DNA from: Cristatella mucedo
Taxonomy: Eukaryota > Bryozoa > Phylactolaemata > Cristatellidae
Direction: 5' to 3'
Assembly: GCA_009760855.2 (NCBI GenBank)
Contig: WPIO01000004.1
Coordinates: 1,257,501-1,302,500, forward strand
Length of the DNA stretch: 45,000 nt
The notes under the pieces are model-generated. The model searched no databases. It was not told the DNA's origin and was given only the letters and a program-made list of their open reading frames with translations. Shown piece by piece: positions 11,099 through 21,539 of the stretch (position 1 is its first letter; the number at the start of each line of letters is the position of its first letter). The position numbers and the translations under genes were made by a program.

Positions 11099-12060
11099 GA
11101 CGCACGCTGCGACACTGAGCGCTCGCTAATGTCATTCTATAAAATCCCGTCGCGTTATGCTTTGCATCACGGCGTCCAGTTCGCTCCGCGTGCTACTGCT
11201 TTATTGCCGGGCTATTAGCGTATGGGCCGCTGGCGTTTTCGCTCGTGCTATTCCCGCTGATACCAGTTTATGACCGAGCGGAGTTTGCATCAAGTGCATT
11301 CCTATTTGCAGAGCTGCTGCTCGTTTATGGGCCATGCCGGTCGTTGATGAGGATTTATGAGGGCGAGTCGCAGTCTGCGGCGGGAAGCCAGTCCGAACTC
11401 CGGCGGGGACCGCGAGGACGGCTGACTTCGGGAGCACCGCGGGCGGGCCAGCCGCCGGAATGTACGTCTCGGCGAGCCCGCTTCGGCGTTTTGCGCATTA
11501 TCGCGTACGTGTTGCTGGGAGAAAATTAAACTGCGCCGCGAACTGGCGGTGCCTAGGTAACGGCAAGTAGGTTACTGCCAGAAACGCTGTAAGCGAGGCG
11601 GCCCGATTATAGCGCTTCCGAAGTCGAATTCGTCAGTTGGCCGCGCCGCTTTGCAAGCGGCGGGGACGCATCCTCTGTCGAGTATTCGGCGTTGCATCTT
11701 GGCACCCGAATGGGGACTGAGGCCAATTTCGCGCACGACGCCGAGACGTGAAATTATGCTCTGTAGTGGCTTGCTAGGCCCAGGAAGTCGCGGAATCAGA
11801 CTCGCAGGAAGCCAGTAAGCTGGTTCGAGAGTACGAGCCACCTTTGAATTTGCGGAATAGCGCGTTCGGCATGACAATTGGTTTCATAGCAACGGGGGTA
11901 GGGGGAGGCATTTGTCAAAGGCAAAATGCCCAGGCATCGAGTTTCTTAATTCTTGCAACTTCCAAACGACTAGCTGTAAGTAGCTACACCTTTGGATGCT
12001 CCAGGCGCGGACTACCGTTCGTAATTCAGAGAGCCCAGAAGCCAGCGTAGGCGTCTGCAC
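11099..12060. other. Intron sequence left of exon U: nothing recognised
   Basis: Moderately GC-rich with scattered short frames on both strands, none with a recognisable domain. A weak B-box-like GGTTCGAGAGTA at about 11822 has no partner A box. Confidence 0.4.
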
Positions 12061-12117
12061 GCTCTTGCAGCAAATGCGCCCGCACCTTCTCGAACTTCTC
12101 GTCGGACTCGAGCTCGC
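12061..12117 (-). CDS. TRPM channel exon U (tentative 57-bp C-terminal exon)
   Basis: Encodes residues 1135-1153, about RELESDEKFEKVRAHLLQ. I propose it because its phase fits both exon T and exon V, its codons are GC-rich and coding-like in an AT-richer setting, and it is charged and helical like the TRPM C-terminal helix after the TRP domain. The acceptor ggtatgcag is acceptable and the donor GAGC|GTGCAG is weak. An alternative donor AAG|GTGCGG would break the phase. Confidence 0.45.
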
Positions 12118-12826
12118 CTGCATACCACCAACGACATGAACTTTAGGTCCATTTTTACAAACAGGCTGTTGCGGCTTTTGCATGCATGTAATGTCATTTG
12201 GCCACAAAAACAGCTCTCGTACAAGTCTTCGTCTTTGCCGACAGGCAACAAATACCGACATGAAGCTCTGTGACTTGGAGAACTGCTAAAGACTTTTAAG
12301 TTCAGAACCGATACGCAAAGGTATTTCGACGGACCAACGCACGTATGTATCTCGCACGTATTGCGTGTGTAATGGCATGACCATTCGCGGACATTGACAC
12401 AAGTGCACGGGAAATACGCAGACACGTGTAAAATATAAGGGATACGCGGAAAAAGGGCCAGTGCATTCGTGACCTCAATCATCTCTACTGGAATCAGAGG
12501 TCAAAGAATTTTGACGACAACAATGGCGGCAAGCATCGAGATCCTTGCAGCTATATTGCTAGCGTTTCGATAGCAGCGGCCAGTTATCCACCAGAGTCCC
12601 AACTGCGTTCTGCGATACCTGTCGAGCATAAAGCGACACATTTAGCTTGTAAACTCGTTCCTAAAGTATTGCCGTTTTTTAATGCTGTCGTAAGCTCAAG
12701 TAAAGACTAGCTTATCAGACAGCCTAATTTACATAGCTGCAGCAAAGCCTTCGCGATTAACTGAAAAATTTATAGTTTAATAATTAATTACTGCCGCTTG
12801 CAATTGGCAATAAAGAATCGCCCGCT

Positions 12827-13050
12827 GGCAGGACTCGAACCCACGACCTCGGTCATGAGGAGCGAGCACCTGTCCAAGGTTTGCCTGCCGCAAGAGTCGA
12901 GCCCACGATCAGAGCCGCGAAACACCAGCACGTTACTCCTGAGCGACCTGGTTTAGCTCTTCTACCGGCAGCGTACCTGCCTGCCACGGTGCCGAGTGTA
13001 CGACTCACTAGCCATCCTTCGAGACGCCAGTTCAAAGGCACTCAGGCATG
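12827..13050 (-). repeat. Two adjacent tRNA-like modules (SINE-head remnants)
   Basis: On the minus strand, the first module (about 12885-12827) has GGTGCTCGC and GAGGTCGTGGGTTCGAGTCC, the same words as the SINE head at 29608. A second module at about 12955-12890 has CGTGGGCTCGACTCTTGC. Neither has clean tRNA stems throughout. Confidence 0.4.
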
Positions 13051-13597
13051 CGTTCTGAGCTCTTAAATACGCAAGCCTTTAACCTTTTTTGAACATTAAA
13101 GGGCGAGGCCGCTACGTGCTTCTATAATAACAACAGTTATATTTGTGTGACACATGACCTCGCGAATTCACTATTTTCGTTGCCCAAGATGCTCTAGGAA
13201 TGGAGCGGATATTGACGGAATAAACACCGAAAACTACAAGCTACATTCATGCACACTTAGCAAATACATGCAGAGAAGTACTTGATCTATATTTTGAGAT
13301 TTTTGCCGAGTAATATAAAGTGTGAACGTAAACTTAGAGTCTTCTGTAGAGCAGCACTTGCATCTCCACTCCGGGCGCCGTGCACCCACCTGTCGCCGCC
13401 GCTGGTTGTGAATTCGACGCCTGCAGCAGGAGATTTTTTTTCCACCCACTGCCAGCAGAGCAGCTTATATGAAAGCTTTCTGCTACTGCAATTTAAAACT
13501 GAAGAGCCACCGGAAGCTATCTACCGTGGAACTAAGAACCAAGAAAACCATTTCCCCACGATCAAAGCTCGTTCCCTGGACCTCCAGGTGGACGATC
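13051..13597. other. Intron between T and U: no feature recognised
   Basis: The plus-strand frame starting at 13282 lacks any known domain; its second half is made of the minisatellite that follows. No splice structure is supported. Confidence 0.45.
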
Positions 13598-13735
13598 CCT
13601 CAGCTTCCGATTGGACAATTCCTCAGCCTCCGATTGGACATTTCCTCAGCGTCCGGTTGGAAAATCCCCCAGCCTCCAATTGGACTATCCCCGAACCTCT
13701 GATAGGCCAATCACTCAGCCTCCCACAAGAAGACA
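13598..13735. repeat. 23-24 bp minisatellite carrying ATTGG motifs
   Basis: About six units start near 13598, 13621, 13644, 13668, 13691 and 13714, with consensus CCTCAGCCTCCGATTGGACA plus 3-4 bases. Most units keep ATTGG or its relative (the reverse of a CCAAT box). Confidence 0.75.
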
Positions 13736-13984
13736 CCGCCGCAAGGCCTCCGATTGATCGATCCCGAAGCTTCCTCGTTGCCGATTCAATGCTCTACCGA
13801 TTGACCCGCACAAATTTCCCCGTCGATCCTTGCTCAGCGGAGAGCTTTAAAGCCTCGGATTTAAGTTTTTACTCATTCGCTCGGACCTACTCCCGAGGTA
13901 GGCATTGCCTCCTCTAGGCTTAGTGTCGCCGTAATACATCGAGTACGTTAAATGCAATCGGTCCATGCATATGTGTCATCCCGT

Positions 13985-14506
13985 CCTGACTTCTGTAACT
14001 CACTGTTTGCGAGTGTACCGGCTTGTACAATCAGGCGCTTACAGCCCTGTGCATAACTCTGCAGCTAGGCTTGTCTGTCGTGAGCGTCGCAGTTGCAACA
14101 TTACACCACTTCTCGCTGATCTGCATTGGTTCCCAGTCAAGCAACGCACCGGAATCTAATCGTTTACCTATACATCGTACGAACCTCAAATCCTTTGGAA
14201 ACCGTGCCTTTAGTTCTTATGCTCCCAACGCCAGGAACTCACTCCCGAGTTGCGTCATGAAATCTCCTGACTTGACCACATTAAATGAGAAATTAAAAAC
14301 GCACCTATTTAGGACAGCATTTAGTGGGTCCCTGTGATTCGTCCTTTATGTGCGTATACTTGCTTGCACTGTGTATGCTGTCACTAGCCGCACTTGCATG
14401 CTGGCCCTGTGCATGTCACGCCTAACCATGCTATTCTTGATTTCTTATCGAGCATTCTAGAGCTAACCATTCGGTCACGCTTCCTTTTGAGCAATTGTAA
14501 ACTGCC

Positions 14507-14565
<59 letters not shown>

Positions 14566-14625
14566 AGTTTGCTGAGGGCGCTATATCTAATTATTACTAT
14601 TATTATTATAAATATGTATTGGGTT
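13985..14625 (+). mobile_element. LINE family B 3' fragment with internal (GA)n expansion
   Basis: Plus-strand frames include LQLGLSVVSVAVATLHHFSL and then SYAPNARNSLPS, ending TAFSGSL. This is the end of the LINE B second ORF. The tail follows; its CTAGA...ATTAAGTT part is interrupted by a (GA)n run at about 14510-14561. It ends in GCTGAGGGCGCTATAT and an (ATT)n-like run. Confidence 0.85.
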
Positions 14626-14896
14626 AGTTATAGACAAGATGGGAGGATTCTGTGAAGATGTGATGGAATTCCACAAATTCTCCGACGAAGGGCTAGAGAT
14701 CCAGTGCTGATTTCGAGTGGTGGTTCAGAAAAGCTGCGGCACGACAGTCCCCCCCCCCCTTGGGCGAGGCGATCTACGTCCAGCACAGTGCAGTGAAGTG
14801 CTGCAAGAATGGAAGGGGGGCAACTCACCGAGTCACCTCAGGGACTAGTGCAGCCGCTAGCGTAGCAGACAGAAGCATTCTCAGCTCATACTTAAA

Positions 14897-15135
14897 AAAA
14901 ATAATAATAATAATATTGCACTTGATAAAGCGCCCTCAGAGAACTTAATCTCTTTCTAGGCGCTTTACATTTGCTGCAAAGTGATACGTAATAGAATAGT
15001 AAGTAAAATCATGCTTGAAAAACAAACAAAATGAATAACATGGTTAGGGGTTACATGCACTGGGTCAGCATGCAAATGTGGTTAGTGGCAGCATGAACAG
15101 TGTCAGCACGCATAAGCACATCGAGGACGAATCAC
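14897..15135 (-). mobile_element. LINE family B 3' UTR copy abutting exon T donor
   Basis: From intron position +5 of exon T (15135), the minus strand reads GTGATTCGTCCTCGATGTGC, then TGCTGACACTG and CCACTAACCACATTTGCATG, nearly identical to the LINE copy at about 30345. It ends in the usual hairpin tail and (AAT)n at about 14897-14920. It starts at the LINE ORF stop codon and holds only the 3' UTR. Confidence 0.85.
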
Positions 15136-15139
15136 TTAC

Positions 15140-15339
15140 GGAAGTCATCGTTAGGTCGAGTCACTTTTTCGCCGCCGGCTCTGCAGTAAGCTAGCAGAGC
15201 GCAGATGGCTCGGTAGGCGTGGGAGAAAATTATAAAAGGGCAAGGCAGCGACGGGCGATCAAAGAATTCGTAGATGAGCGAGTAGCGGTTGAACTTCCAG
15301 AGCCTCTCCGAGTGCTCTTGCACCGATTGAAATGTGAAG
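15140..15339 (-). CDS. TRPM channel exon T (TRP helix)
   Basis: Encodes residues 1068-1134. It reads FTFQSVQEHSERLWKFNRYS then DRPSLPCPFIIFSH, matching the TRPM TRP-domain pattern 'YTF..VQE..D..WKFQR...I.EY..R...P.PFI'. The acceptor ctgtttcag is good. The donor C|GTAAGT continues directly into LINE-derived sequence from intron position +5. Confidence 0.96.
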
Positions 15340-16330
15340 CTGAAACAGCGAGGCACACTTTCAAACTTCTTCGTATTCTGTCAGAAGACTGGCAGTGCGA
15401 CTGGTAGGTTGGTAATGCCCAGAATACTGTAAATGCGAACTGGATGAGCTTCCCTGGAATTAGCGTTGAGATTTCTTTTCAAAAAGATCTTGATCCCGAA
15501 ATTTGCACTCCGGAACCAGGTCACAGTTTTGAGTCCAGCAACGGCAGGCAATTCAACATTGCCTATAGCGAGCTAGAGTGATATAAACTGGGGCTATTCG
15601 GCTTGCTGTATAATCTACAGTGTTTAATACGCTGATTTTTATTATTTACTTTTTCACTAATATGAACTTAATAACCCTTCAAAGGCAGAGCCTACTGAAA
15701 TTTTGGAGCACTAGATTGTTAGGCTTACTAGATTTAAGACCAGTTATAGCATTTTATAGGCACCACTTTCAGAGATACTATAAAGGCGAGATGACTATGT
15801 GACGATCTGTGAGTCAGACCTTATAAAAAAAACTCTTCAGGGCATCTAATGCAGGGCTAATTACTTGTGAGTATAGCTATGAGCAATGCATCTTAAGCTT
15901 GCCATTCGATCTTAACCTGTAGTGTTTCCAGAAATGGGTGCTCAAGAGGAGAAATGGTTGTTGGCACTGCGCAAGTCACCTGTGAATAGCGAAACTTCAA
16001 GACTGTTTACGTCACCGACCGATCATCATTAGTAAAATGCCACTTCACGTCACTATCTGACATGCTCGACGAGCTTGCACCTCGGACTAGGTGCACTGTA
16101 CGCCCTCGCCCAGACGGCCTGTGCTTTACTGAAGACATGAAGCTAGCTAGGTCCACTGACCGCCAGCTTGAAGCACATCCATAAGATCCAGACGGACTTT
16201 CACTCTACAGGTTTATGAGAAATTATGTAGATCGTACTAATAAATAACTGCAAAGGTCAGACCTAGCTTATAGAAAAAAACGTTGTGGATTCTAATAAGT
16301 ACAATAAAAAAATGCTGATGTCGACTATCG
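15340..16330. other. Intron between S and T: no feature recognised
   Basis: AT-rich with no recognisable retroelement frame, terminal repeat or coding signature. The distal part may hold degraded LINE B 5' sequence. Confidence 0.4.
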
Positions 16331-16339
16331 ACCATTTCC

Positions 16340-17235
16340 TCAATCGCTCCCACGCCTAGCTGCTCAAGTAGTGATCCTCGTGATGATCTAACCAATCTAT
16401 TTGCTAGCTTCTTTATAAAAAAAGATTGAACAAATCAGGGAATCCATCCCTCGGGTAGCAGCATTCTCTCTGGAACTATTTTCAACAATTCCGTGTAGCA
16501 CCTCAATGTCTACTTTACAAAAGGCCACGAGTGACCTCATCCTGAAGTTTATATCCTAATCAAAAAAGGCAGCTAGTCGTCTAGGCTCTATTCCCCTGTC
16601 CTGCTTCTACGATGCACAGATCTGCTGCTGCCATTCTTAACTGACATCCTAAATACGTCCTTGGCCTCAAGTTATGTCCCTTCAATTTTCAAAGAGGCTG
16701 TAGTCAGGCCACTACTCCAAAAAGCAACAAAGACCTTGAACTTGAGAACTTACGCAACTTCACATAGTCTCCTCTCTACCGTTTCTATCAAAGATACTGG
16801 AACGAGTCGTGGAGACCAGCTGAATTCATATATTGTAACTTCAAACTTTACTAGTAAGTTACAGTTTAGTTGTAGAGGTAGTCTATCCACAGAGTCAGAA
16901 TTGCTTCGGTGTATAGCAACCTCATTGGGAATGCAGACTTAGGTAGAGTAACTCTGCTTGGTCTGCTCGATATTTTGGCAGCTTTGATACTATCGATCGC
17001 CAAGTTCTTCTTGAACGCCTCGCATCTCGCGTGAGCATCACTGGCAATTATGTACTACAATGGCTCAGGTCCTATCTCAGTGGGAGGCTCAAAATCATAC
17101 CGAACCATCCTAGCTAAAGCTAAGCCGAGCTTCTACAAAATATTGTTGAATCGAAGGTGCACAATCCAAAGAAGCCGACGTCTACGGTCGGCAGTGTCAT
17201 TCATTAACTTGCTTCCAGACTTGCTCCATACAAAG
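16340..17235 (+). mobile_element. LINE family B reverse-transcriptase fragment, copy 1
   Basis: Plus-strand pieces include ASSYVPSIFKEAVVRPLLQK and, after it, a FRGxLSTE-like segment; beyond 16940 DNA reads as LLGLLDI-AAFDTIDRQVLLE with stops. This is the thumb-upstream part of a non-LTR RT, heavily mutated. Confidence 0.7.
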
Positions 17236-17242
17236 TGATCGT

Positions 17243-17795
17243 TGTGCAGATATAGCTGATCTTTTCTCTCGCTTTTTTAGATCAGAGAGTCCACCCCTAC
17301 GGTCGCAGCATTCCTTCTGGGCTTCCGTCCCTCAATGACAACCCCACGGGACTCTGTCCCTTAATTTCGTACAGAACCTCAATATCTACATTCAGGAAAG
17401 CCGCGAGAGACCGCATCCTGAAATTCATCTGCCAATCAAAGAAGACTACTAGTACTGTAGACCATTTACCCACTGTCTTACGTCTATGAGGCATAGATCT
17501 GCTGCTGCCATACATAACTAACAAAGTAAATATATCCCTAGCATCAGGAAACGTCCATGCGCCTTTCAAAAAGGTCACCATTTTGCCAATAACTAAGAAA
17601 GCAATTCTAGACCAAAGAAAAACTTGAGCAGCTTTCGCCCAATCTCCTACGGTTCTAAGCAAACACACTGGAGTGAGTTGTAGCAAACCAACTGAATTGT
17701 CACATAGAAACTTCAAACTTAGATTAGCAAGTCCAGTCTGGTTTAGTAGCTAATCACCCCACATGATCAGCATTGCTTAGAGTTTATTACGACAC
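17243..17795 (+). mobile_element. LINE family B fragment, copy 2 of the same segment
   Basis: The sequence from about 17270 repeats that of 16410-16680 with divergence. Shared words include GCAGCATTC, AACCTCAATATCTAC, CATCCTGAAATT, and AGATCTGCTGCTGCCAT. It is a second, independently decayed copy of the same LINE region, directly following copy 1. Confidence 0.65.
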
Positions 17796-17805
17796 TACGA
17801 AGAAT

Positions 17806-18517
17806 AGCAATAATGATAATAACAATAATTAATTTTTATAGATCCCTCCCGAAACTTAGTCTCTTTATAGGTAATTTATAGATGCTTCAAAGGAAGCATG
17901 GCCGAACGGTTACTAGTAACATGCTCAATGACATACAACGTAACATTGTTAGAGTTGACACTCACAGGGTGAGCATGCACATATGGTTAGTGATAGCATG
18001 CGTAGTGTGAGCACACATAAGCACACAGAGAACGAATCGCATGGATCCATTCAATGCCATTGTTTAACGGATGCGTTTTTAGTTTCTTTTTAAATGTGGT
18101 CAAGTCAGGAGATGTTGTGACACAAGTCGGGAGTGAGTTCCAGGCTTTGGTATCATACGAACTAACGGCACGGTCCCCCAAAGGATTTGAGGCTCGTACG
18201 AGGTATAGGTAAACGATTAGATTCCGAAAAGTGGGTGGTAGGATGCTTAGCCTGGGTGGGAGGTAGATCTGCTAGGTAGGCTGGAGCAAAAAAATGACGA
18301 ATGATTGGACCTGAAAGTTAATGACGGAGCCTTGACGTGGATATATATTGCTTGACTGGGTGCTAGTGCAGGTCGGCAAGATGTGATAGGATGTGGCAAC
18401 TGCGATGTGGACGGCAGATAAACCAGGCAGCAGAGTTTTGTACTAACTGTAGGCACCTGATTGCACAGGCCGGTCGACCAGAAAGCAGTGAGTTACATAT
18501 GTCGAGACAGGATTTCG
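17806..18517 (-). mobile_element. LINE family B, 3' part, interrupted by a nested copy
   Basis: The 3' end is at about 17806 with an (AAT)n-like run. The minus strand encodes AVSSYDTKAWNSLPTCVTTS and related LINE B text up to about 18517, where a plus-strand LINE B copy starts. The same element resumes at about 19198. Confidence 0.75.
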
Positions 18518-19197
18518 CAACTCACTGCTTACTGGCCCACTGGCATGTGAGATCAGGCGATTGCAGCTGCTGCAAAACTCCGCAGCCCGGCTTGTCTGTC
18601 GTGAGCGTCACAGTTGCCACATCACAACACTTCTCGCCGACCTGCACTGGCTAACAGTCAAGCAACGGATTGACTTCAAGGTTTAGTCGCTTACTTTTAG
18701 GTCACTTCATTCCTTGGCTCCTGCCTATCTCTCAGATCTATTCCCTCACCAGGCCAAGCACCGTACCACCCGCTATTCGAAATCCAACAGTCTACCAATA
18801 CCTCGTACAAAGCTCAAATCCTTTGGAGGCCGTGCATTTAGTTCGTATTCTCCCAAAGCCTGGAACTCCCTCCCGACTTGCGTCACAACATCCCCTGACT
18901 TGACCGCATTTAAACAAAATTACAAACACACCTATTTAGGACAGCATTTAGTGGGTCTCTGTGATTCGTCCTCCATGTGCTTATGCGTGCTGACACTGTG
19001 CATGCTGCCACTAACCACATTTTCATGCTTGCCCTGTGCATGTCACCCCTAACCGTGTTATTCATGTCGTTTATCAGGCATGATATTACTCACCATTCAA
19101 TTGCATTTCCATTTGCAGCAAATGTAAAGCGCCTAGAAAGAGAATGAGTTATCTGAGGGTGCTTTATCAAGTGCATTATTATTATTATTATTATATA
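18518..19197 (+). mobile_element. LINE family B copy nested inside an opposite-strand LINE B
   Basis: Plus-strand text runs from CAACTCACTGCTTACTGGCC through LADLHW and SYSPKAWNSLPTCVTTSPDL to the TGTAAAGCGCCTAGAAAGAG tail, then (ATT)n at 19174-19193. Flanking minus-strand LINE sequence is continuous if this copy is removed. Confidence 0.78.
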
Positions 19198-19530
19198 GTA
19201 TCCCGGTCTAAACAAGCCCAAATTTTAGCAATGTCATGTAGCTGAAAGTGGGCCGACTGGACTGAGGAGCTGATGTGGTTATTTAATGAAAGGTCACTTT
19301 AGACAAAGACATCTGAGTTTTGTGCAGATTCAATAGGAGATATGCTGGCAGAGCTAATGTTGAACTTGAGGTTTAAAAATTCATGGATCACACTTGGTTT
19401 GCCCGAAACCTAGGAATTTTGTTGCATCATCATTCACTTTAGGAAAGTTTGCTGCCATCCATGTGTGGATGTCATCATTACATGCCGCAAGGCGTTGAAA
19501 CAATTCGAACTGCTGGAGGGCTGCTCACCT
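19198..19530 (-). mobile_element. LINE family B, upstream part of the interrupted element
   Basis: The words TTTTAGCAATGTCATGTAGC, GCTGATGTGGTTATTTAATG and AGATTCAATAGGAGATATGC recur in the minus-strand LINE B copy at 37130-37260, where they lie directly upstream of the part seen here at 17806-18517. Confidence 0.72.
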
Positions 19531-19534
19531 AATT

Positions 19535-19750
19535 AAAGTCTGAGGTTGTTTTCCTTGATCTTTTTGGTAGCATTTTATGTTATTGATCACCAAGTCCATT
19601 TCGACCGTCTCTCTCTTCTCGCCCGTGCATTGTGCATGCTACCACTAACCATGTGACCATCCTTCAGCTAAAGCTAATGTGAAGTGCCTCGAAATAGATT
19701 GAGTTCAAAAAGTGTGCTCTAAAAGTATAGTATTATTATTATTATTTTAT
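19535..19750 (+). mobile_element. Internally deleted LINE family B copy
   Basis: Plus-strand sequence resembling VVFLDLFGSILCY-DHQVHFD (an RT 'LDLSAAFD..DH..L' segment with errors) jumps straight to the tail TGAAGTGCCTCGAAATAGAT and (ATT)n. The middle of the element is missing. Confidence 0.55.
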
Positions 19751-19879
19751 ATCTTTATAAACTGTTCGACTTGACGCGATCCGTTTGCAGGAAAGTCCAA
19801 GTTTTACGATGCCAAGTTAGCCATGCTACTTCCACGTGCGTGGCTGTGAGGCGTGGCCAGGATCTAAAGAACTACTTAC

Positions 19880-20033
19880 CTGAACATGGCAATGAGCAGG
19901 TTGATCAGAAGAATGTTAACAATGAGGCTGTACAACGCCAAGTATGTAGGTGCGAGCCAGTTGCTTGCGGGACAGGCGTCATTGCTTCCGAAAGTGAAGG
20001 ATGAGTTGCCGGCGCTGCATCCGGGAACACTTG
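19880..20033 (-). CDS. TRPM channel exon S (post-filter loop and S6)
   Basis: Encodes residues 1017-1067. The outer loop has two cysteines (in PGCSAG and NDACPAS) flanking a short glycine/serine loop; paired cysteines in this position form a disulfide in TRPM2. An NSS glycosylation sequon lies between them. S6 is WLAPTYLALYSLIVNILLIN followed by LLIAMF. The acceptor gcaaattttcag and donor TTCAG|GTAAGT are strong. Confidence 0.96.
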
Positions 20034-20167
20034 CTGAAAATTTGCCAAGTTCACTATTGCTGCAGTAGCCAGTCAGGGGCACAAAATAATGATACAGATA
20101 ATAATAATAATAATAGTAATAACAATAATAATGGGGAAATCTTAATCGCAGCTCTGCATGCCCGTAC

Positions 20168-20345
20168 CGAAGACCACCTCCTGCATCGGCGACTGTCCGA
20201 AGATGATGAAGTAAGGATTGAACACAACGTTAGCGAGCAACGCTCCGTTGAGCTCGGCTTTCGGATAAAGCAGAGCTCGGTATGATATGCCGAAGCAGAA
20301 CAGGAACACGCTCAAGATGAAGAGAAAGAAGAAGAGGTCTCGCAG
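20168..20345 (-). CDS. TRPM channel exon R (S5, pore helix and filter)
   Basis: Encodes residues 958-1016. S5 is LRDLFFFLFILSVFLFCFG; the pore helix runs to NPYFIIFGQSPMQE, with the filter FGQ found in TRPM2/4/5/8 rather than the FGE/YGE of TRPM1/3/6/7. The acceptor ctcttcgttgcag is strong; the donor TTCG|GTACGG is the one whose phase fits exon S. Confidence 0.95.
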
Positions 20346-20486
20346 CTGCAACGAAGAGAGCGAGCTCGACACTCGAAGGAGACGTTCGTCATAAGGCATA
20401 AGATCAACAGAACGAGGATACAGGAACGCTGGCCTGCAAAAGTGAACAGAAACGAGACATGCACGCCTAATAGGACATAAAGAAAG

Positions 20487-20679
20487 AAGCAGCATTTACT
20501 GGGTCCCCGTGATTCGTTCTTTACGTGTGCATGCGTCCTGACACTGTGCATGCTGCCACTAACAGCACTTGCATGCTGACCATGTGCATGTCACCCTAGC
20601 ATGTAATTTTTGCTGCTTATTGAGCATGCTACCACTGACCATTCGGTCGCGTTTCCTTTGCAGAAAATTTGAACTGTCT

Positions 20680-20722
<43 letters not shown>

Positions 20723-20765
20723 CTGACTTCTCTGAGGGCACTTTATCAAGTGTATTATCGTTCCT
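20487..20765 (+). mobile_element. LINE family B 3' UTR copy with (GA)n in the tail
   Basis: Starts GCAGCATTTACTGGGTCCCC, continues GTGATTCG and the CCACTAACA... UTR text, then CTGTCTAGAGAGAGAGAGAA expands into a (GA)n run (about 20680-20722). It resumes with CTTCTCTGAGGGCACTTTAT at the tail. Confidence 0.82.
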
Positions 20766-20903
20766 ATAATTAAGCAGACAGAGAAAGAGAAAGATAAATA
20801 GATAGGGATTCAGAAAGACGGAGAGAGGCGTAGAGAGAGAGAGAGAGAGAGAGAAAGTGAGAGAGAGAGAGAGGGAAAGAGAGAATGAGTAAGTGAGTGT
20901 GTC

Positions 20904-20947
<44 letters not shown>

Positions 20948-21107
20948 AGAGAGAGAGAGAAGGAGAGGGAGGGAGTGAGACAGACGGAGATGAAAGGAAA
21001 GCGAAATAATGAGTAAGTGAGTGTTTCAAAGATAAAGAGAGAGAGAGAGAGGGAGAGAGATAGAACGAGTAAGTGCGTCAAAGATAAAGAGAGAGAGAGA
21101 GAGACAA

Positions 21108-21144
<37 letters not shown>

Positions 21145-21240
21145 AATGAGTAAGTAAGTTTGTCAAAGATAAAGAGGAAGAAACAAAGAGAGAGAACAAG
21201 AGTGAGAGAGAGTGAGAGGGAAGAAGAGAGCGTAGAAATG
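20766..21240. repeat. (GA)n-rich higher-order repeat
   Basis: Long (GA)n runs are separated by a recurring spacer, GAATGAGTAAGTGAGTGTGT followed by CAAAGATA(A)AGAGAG, at about 20884, 21006, 21062 and 21145. So there are four imperfect units, with variable (GA)n lengths between spacers. Confidence 0.8.
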
Positions 21241-21539
21241 CAGAGAAGCTGAAGGCTCATTCGAAAAAAATACCTATGCAATGCAAGCGAAGTAGCTTTT
21301 TCAGGTGCCTGCGAAAACACACAAGCATACACAGCGACGGCTCAAGCTCGGATGCACTGCAGTAAGACTAAAAAGAGCTGCGATATTTCAAGATCGACAC
21401 GACTGAGAATCTGGTTGATAAGAGAAATTGGACAAAATGAACTCGCACACGCCAACTTAATTCAAAAACGAAATCGCCGGAACAGGTAGAAAAGTCTGCT
21501 TTACATGGTTCATCCGAAGGTCATAGTTTTAGCTTCCTA

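Noticed and set aside
13282-13917. Plus-strand frame of 211 codons with repeated proline/tryptophan text
   Set aside because: The repetitive part is the 23-bp minisatellite read in frame; no family resemblance and no splice or promoter context.
20559-21029. Serine/leucine-rich minus-strand frame
   Set aside because: Pure translation of (GA)n repeats.
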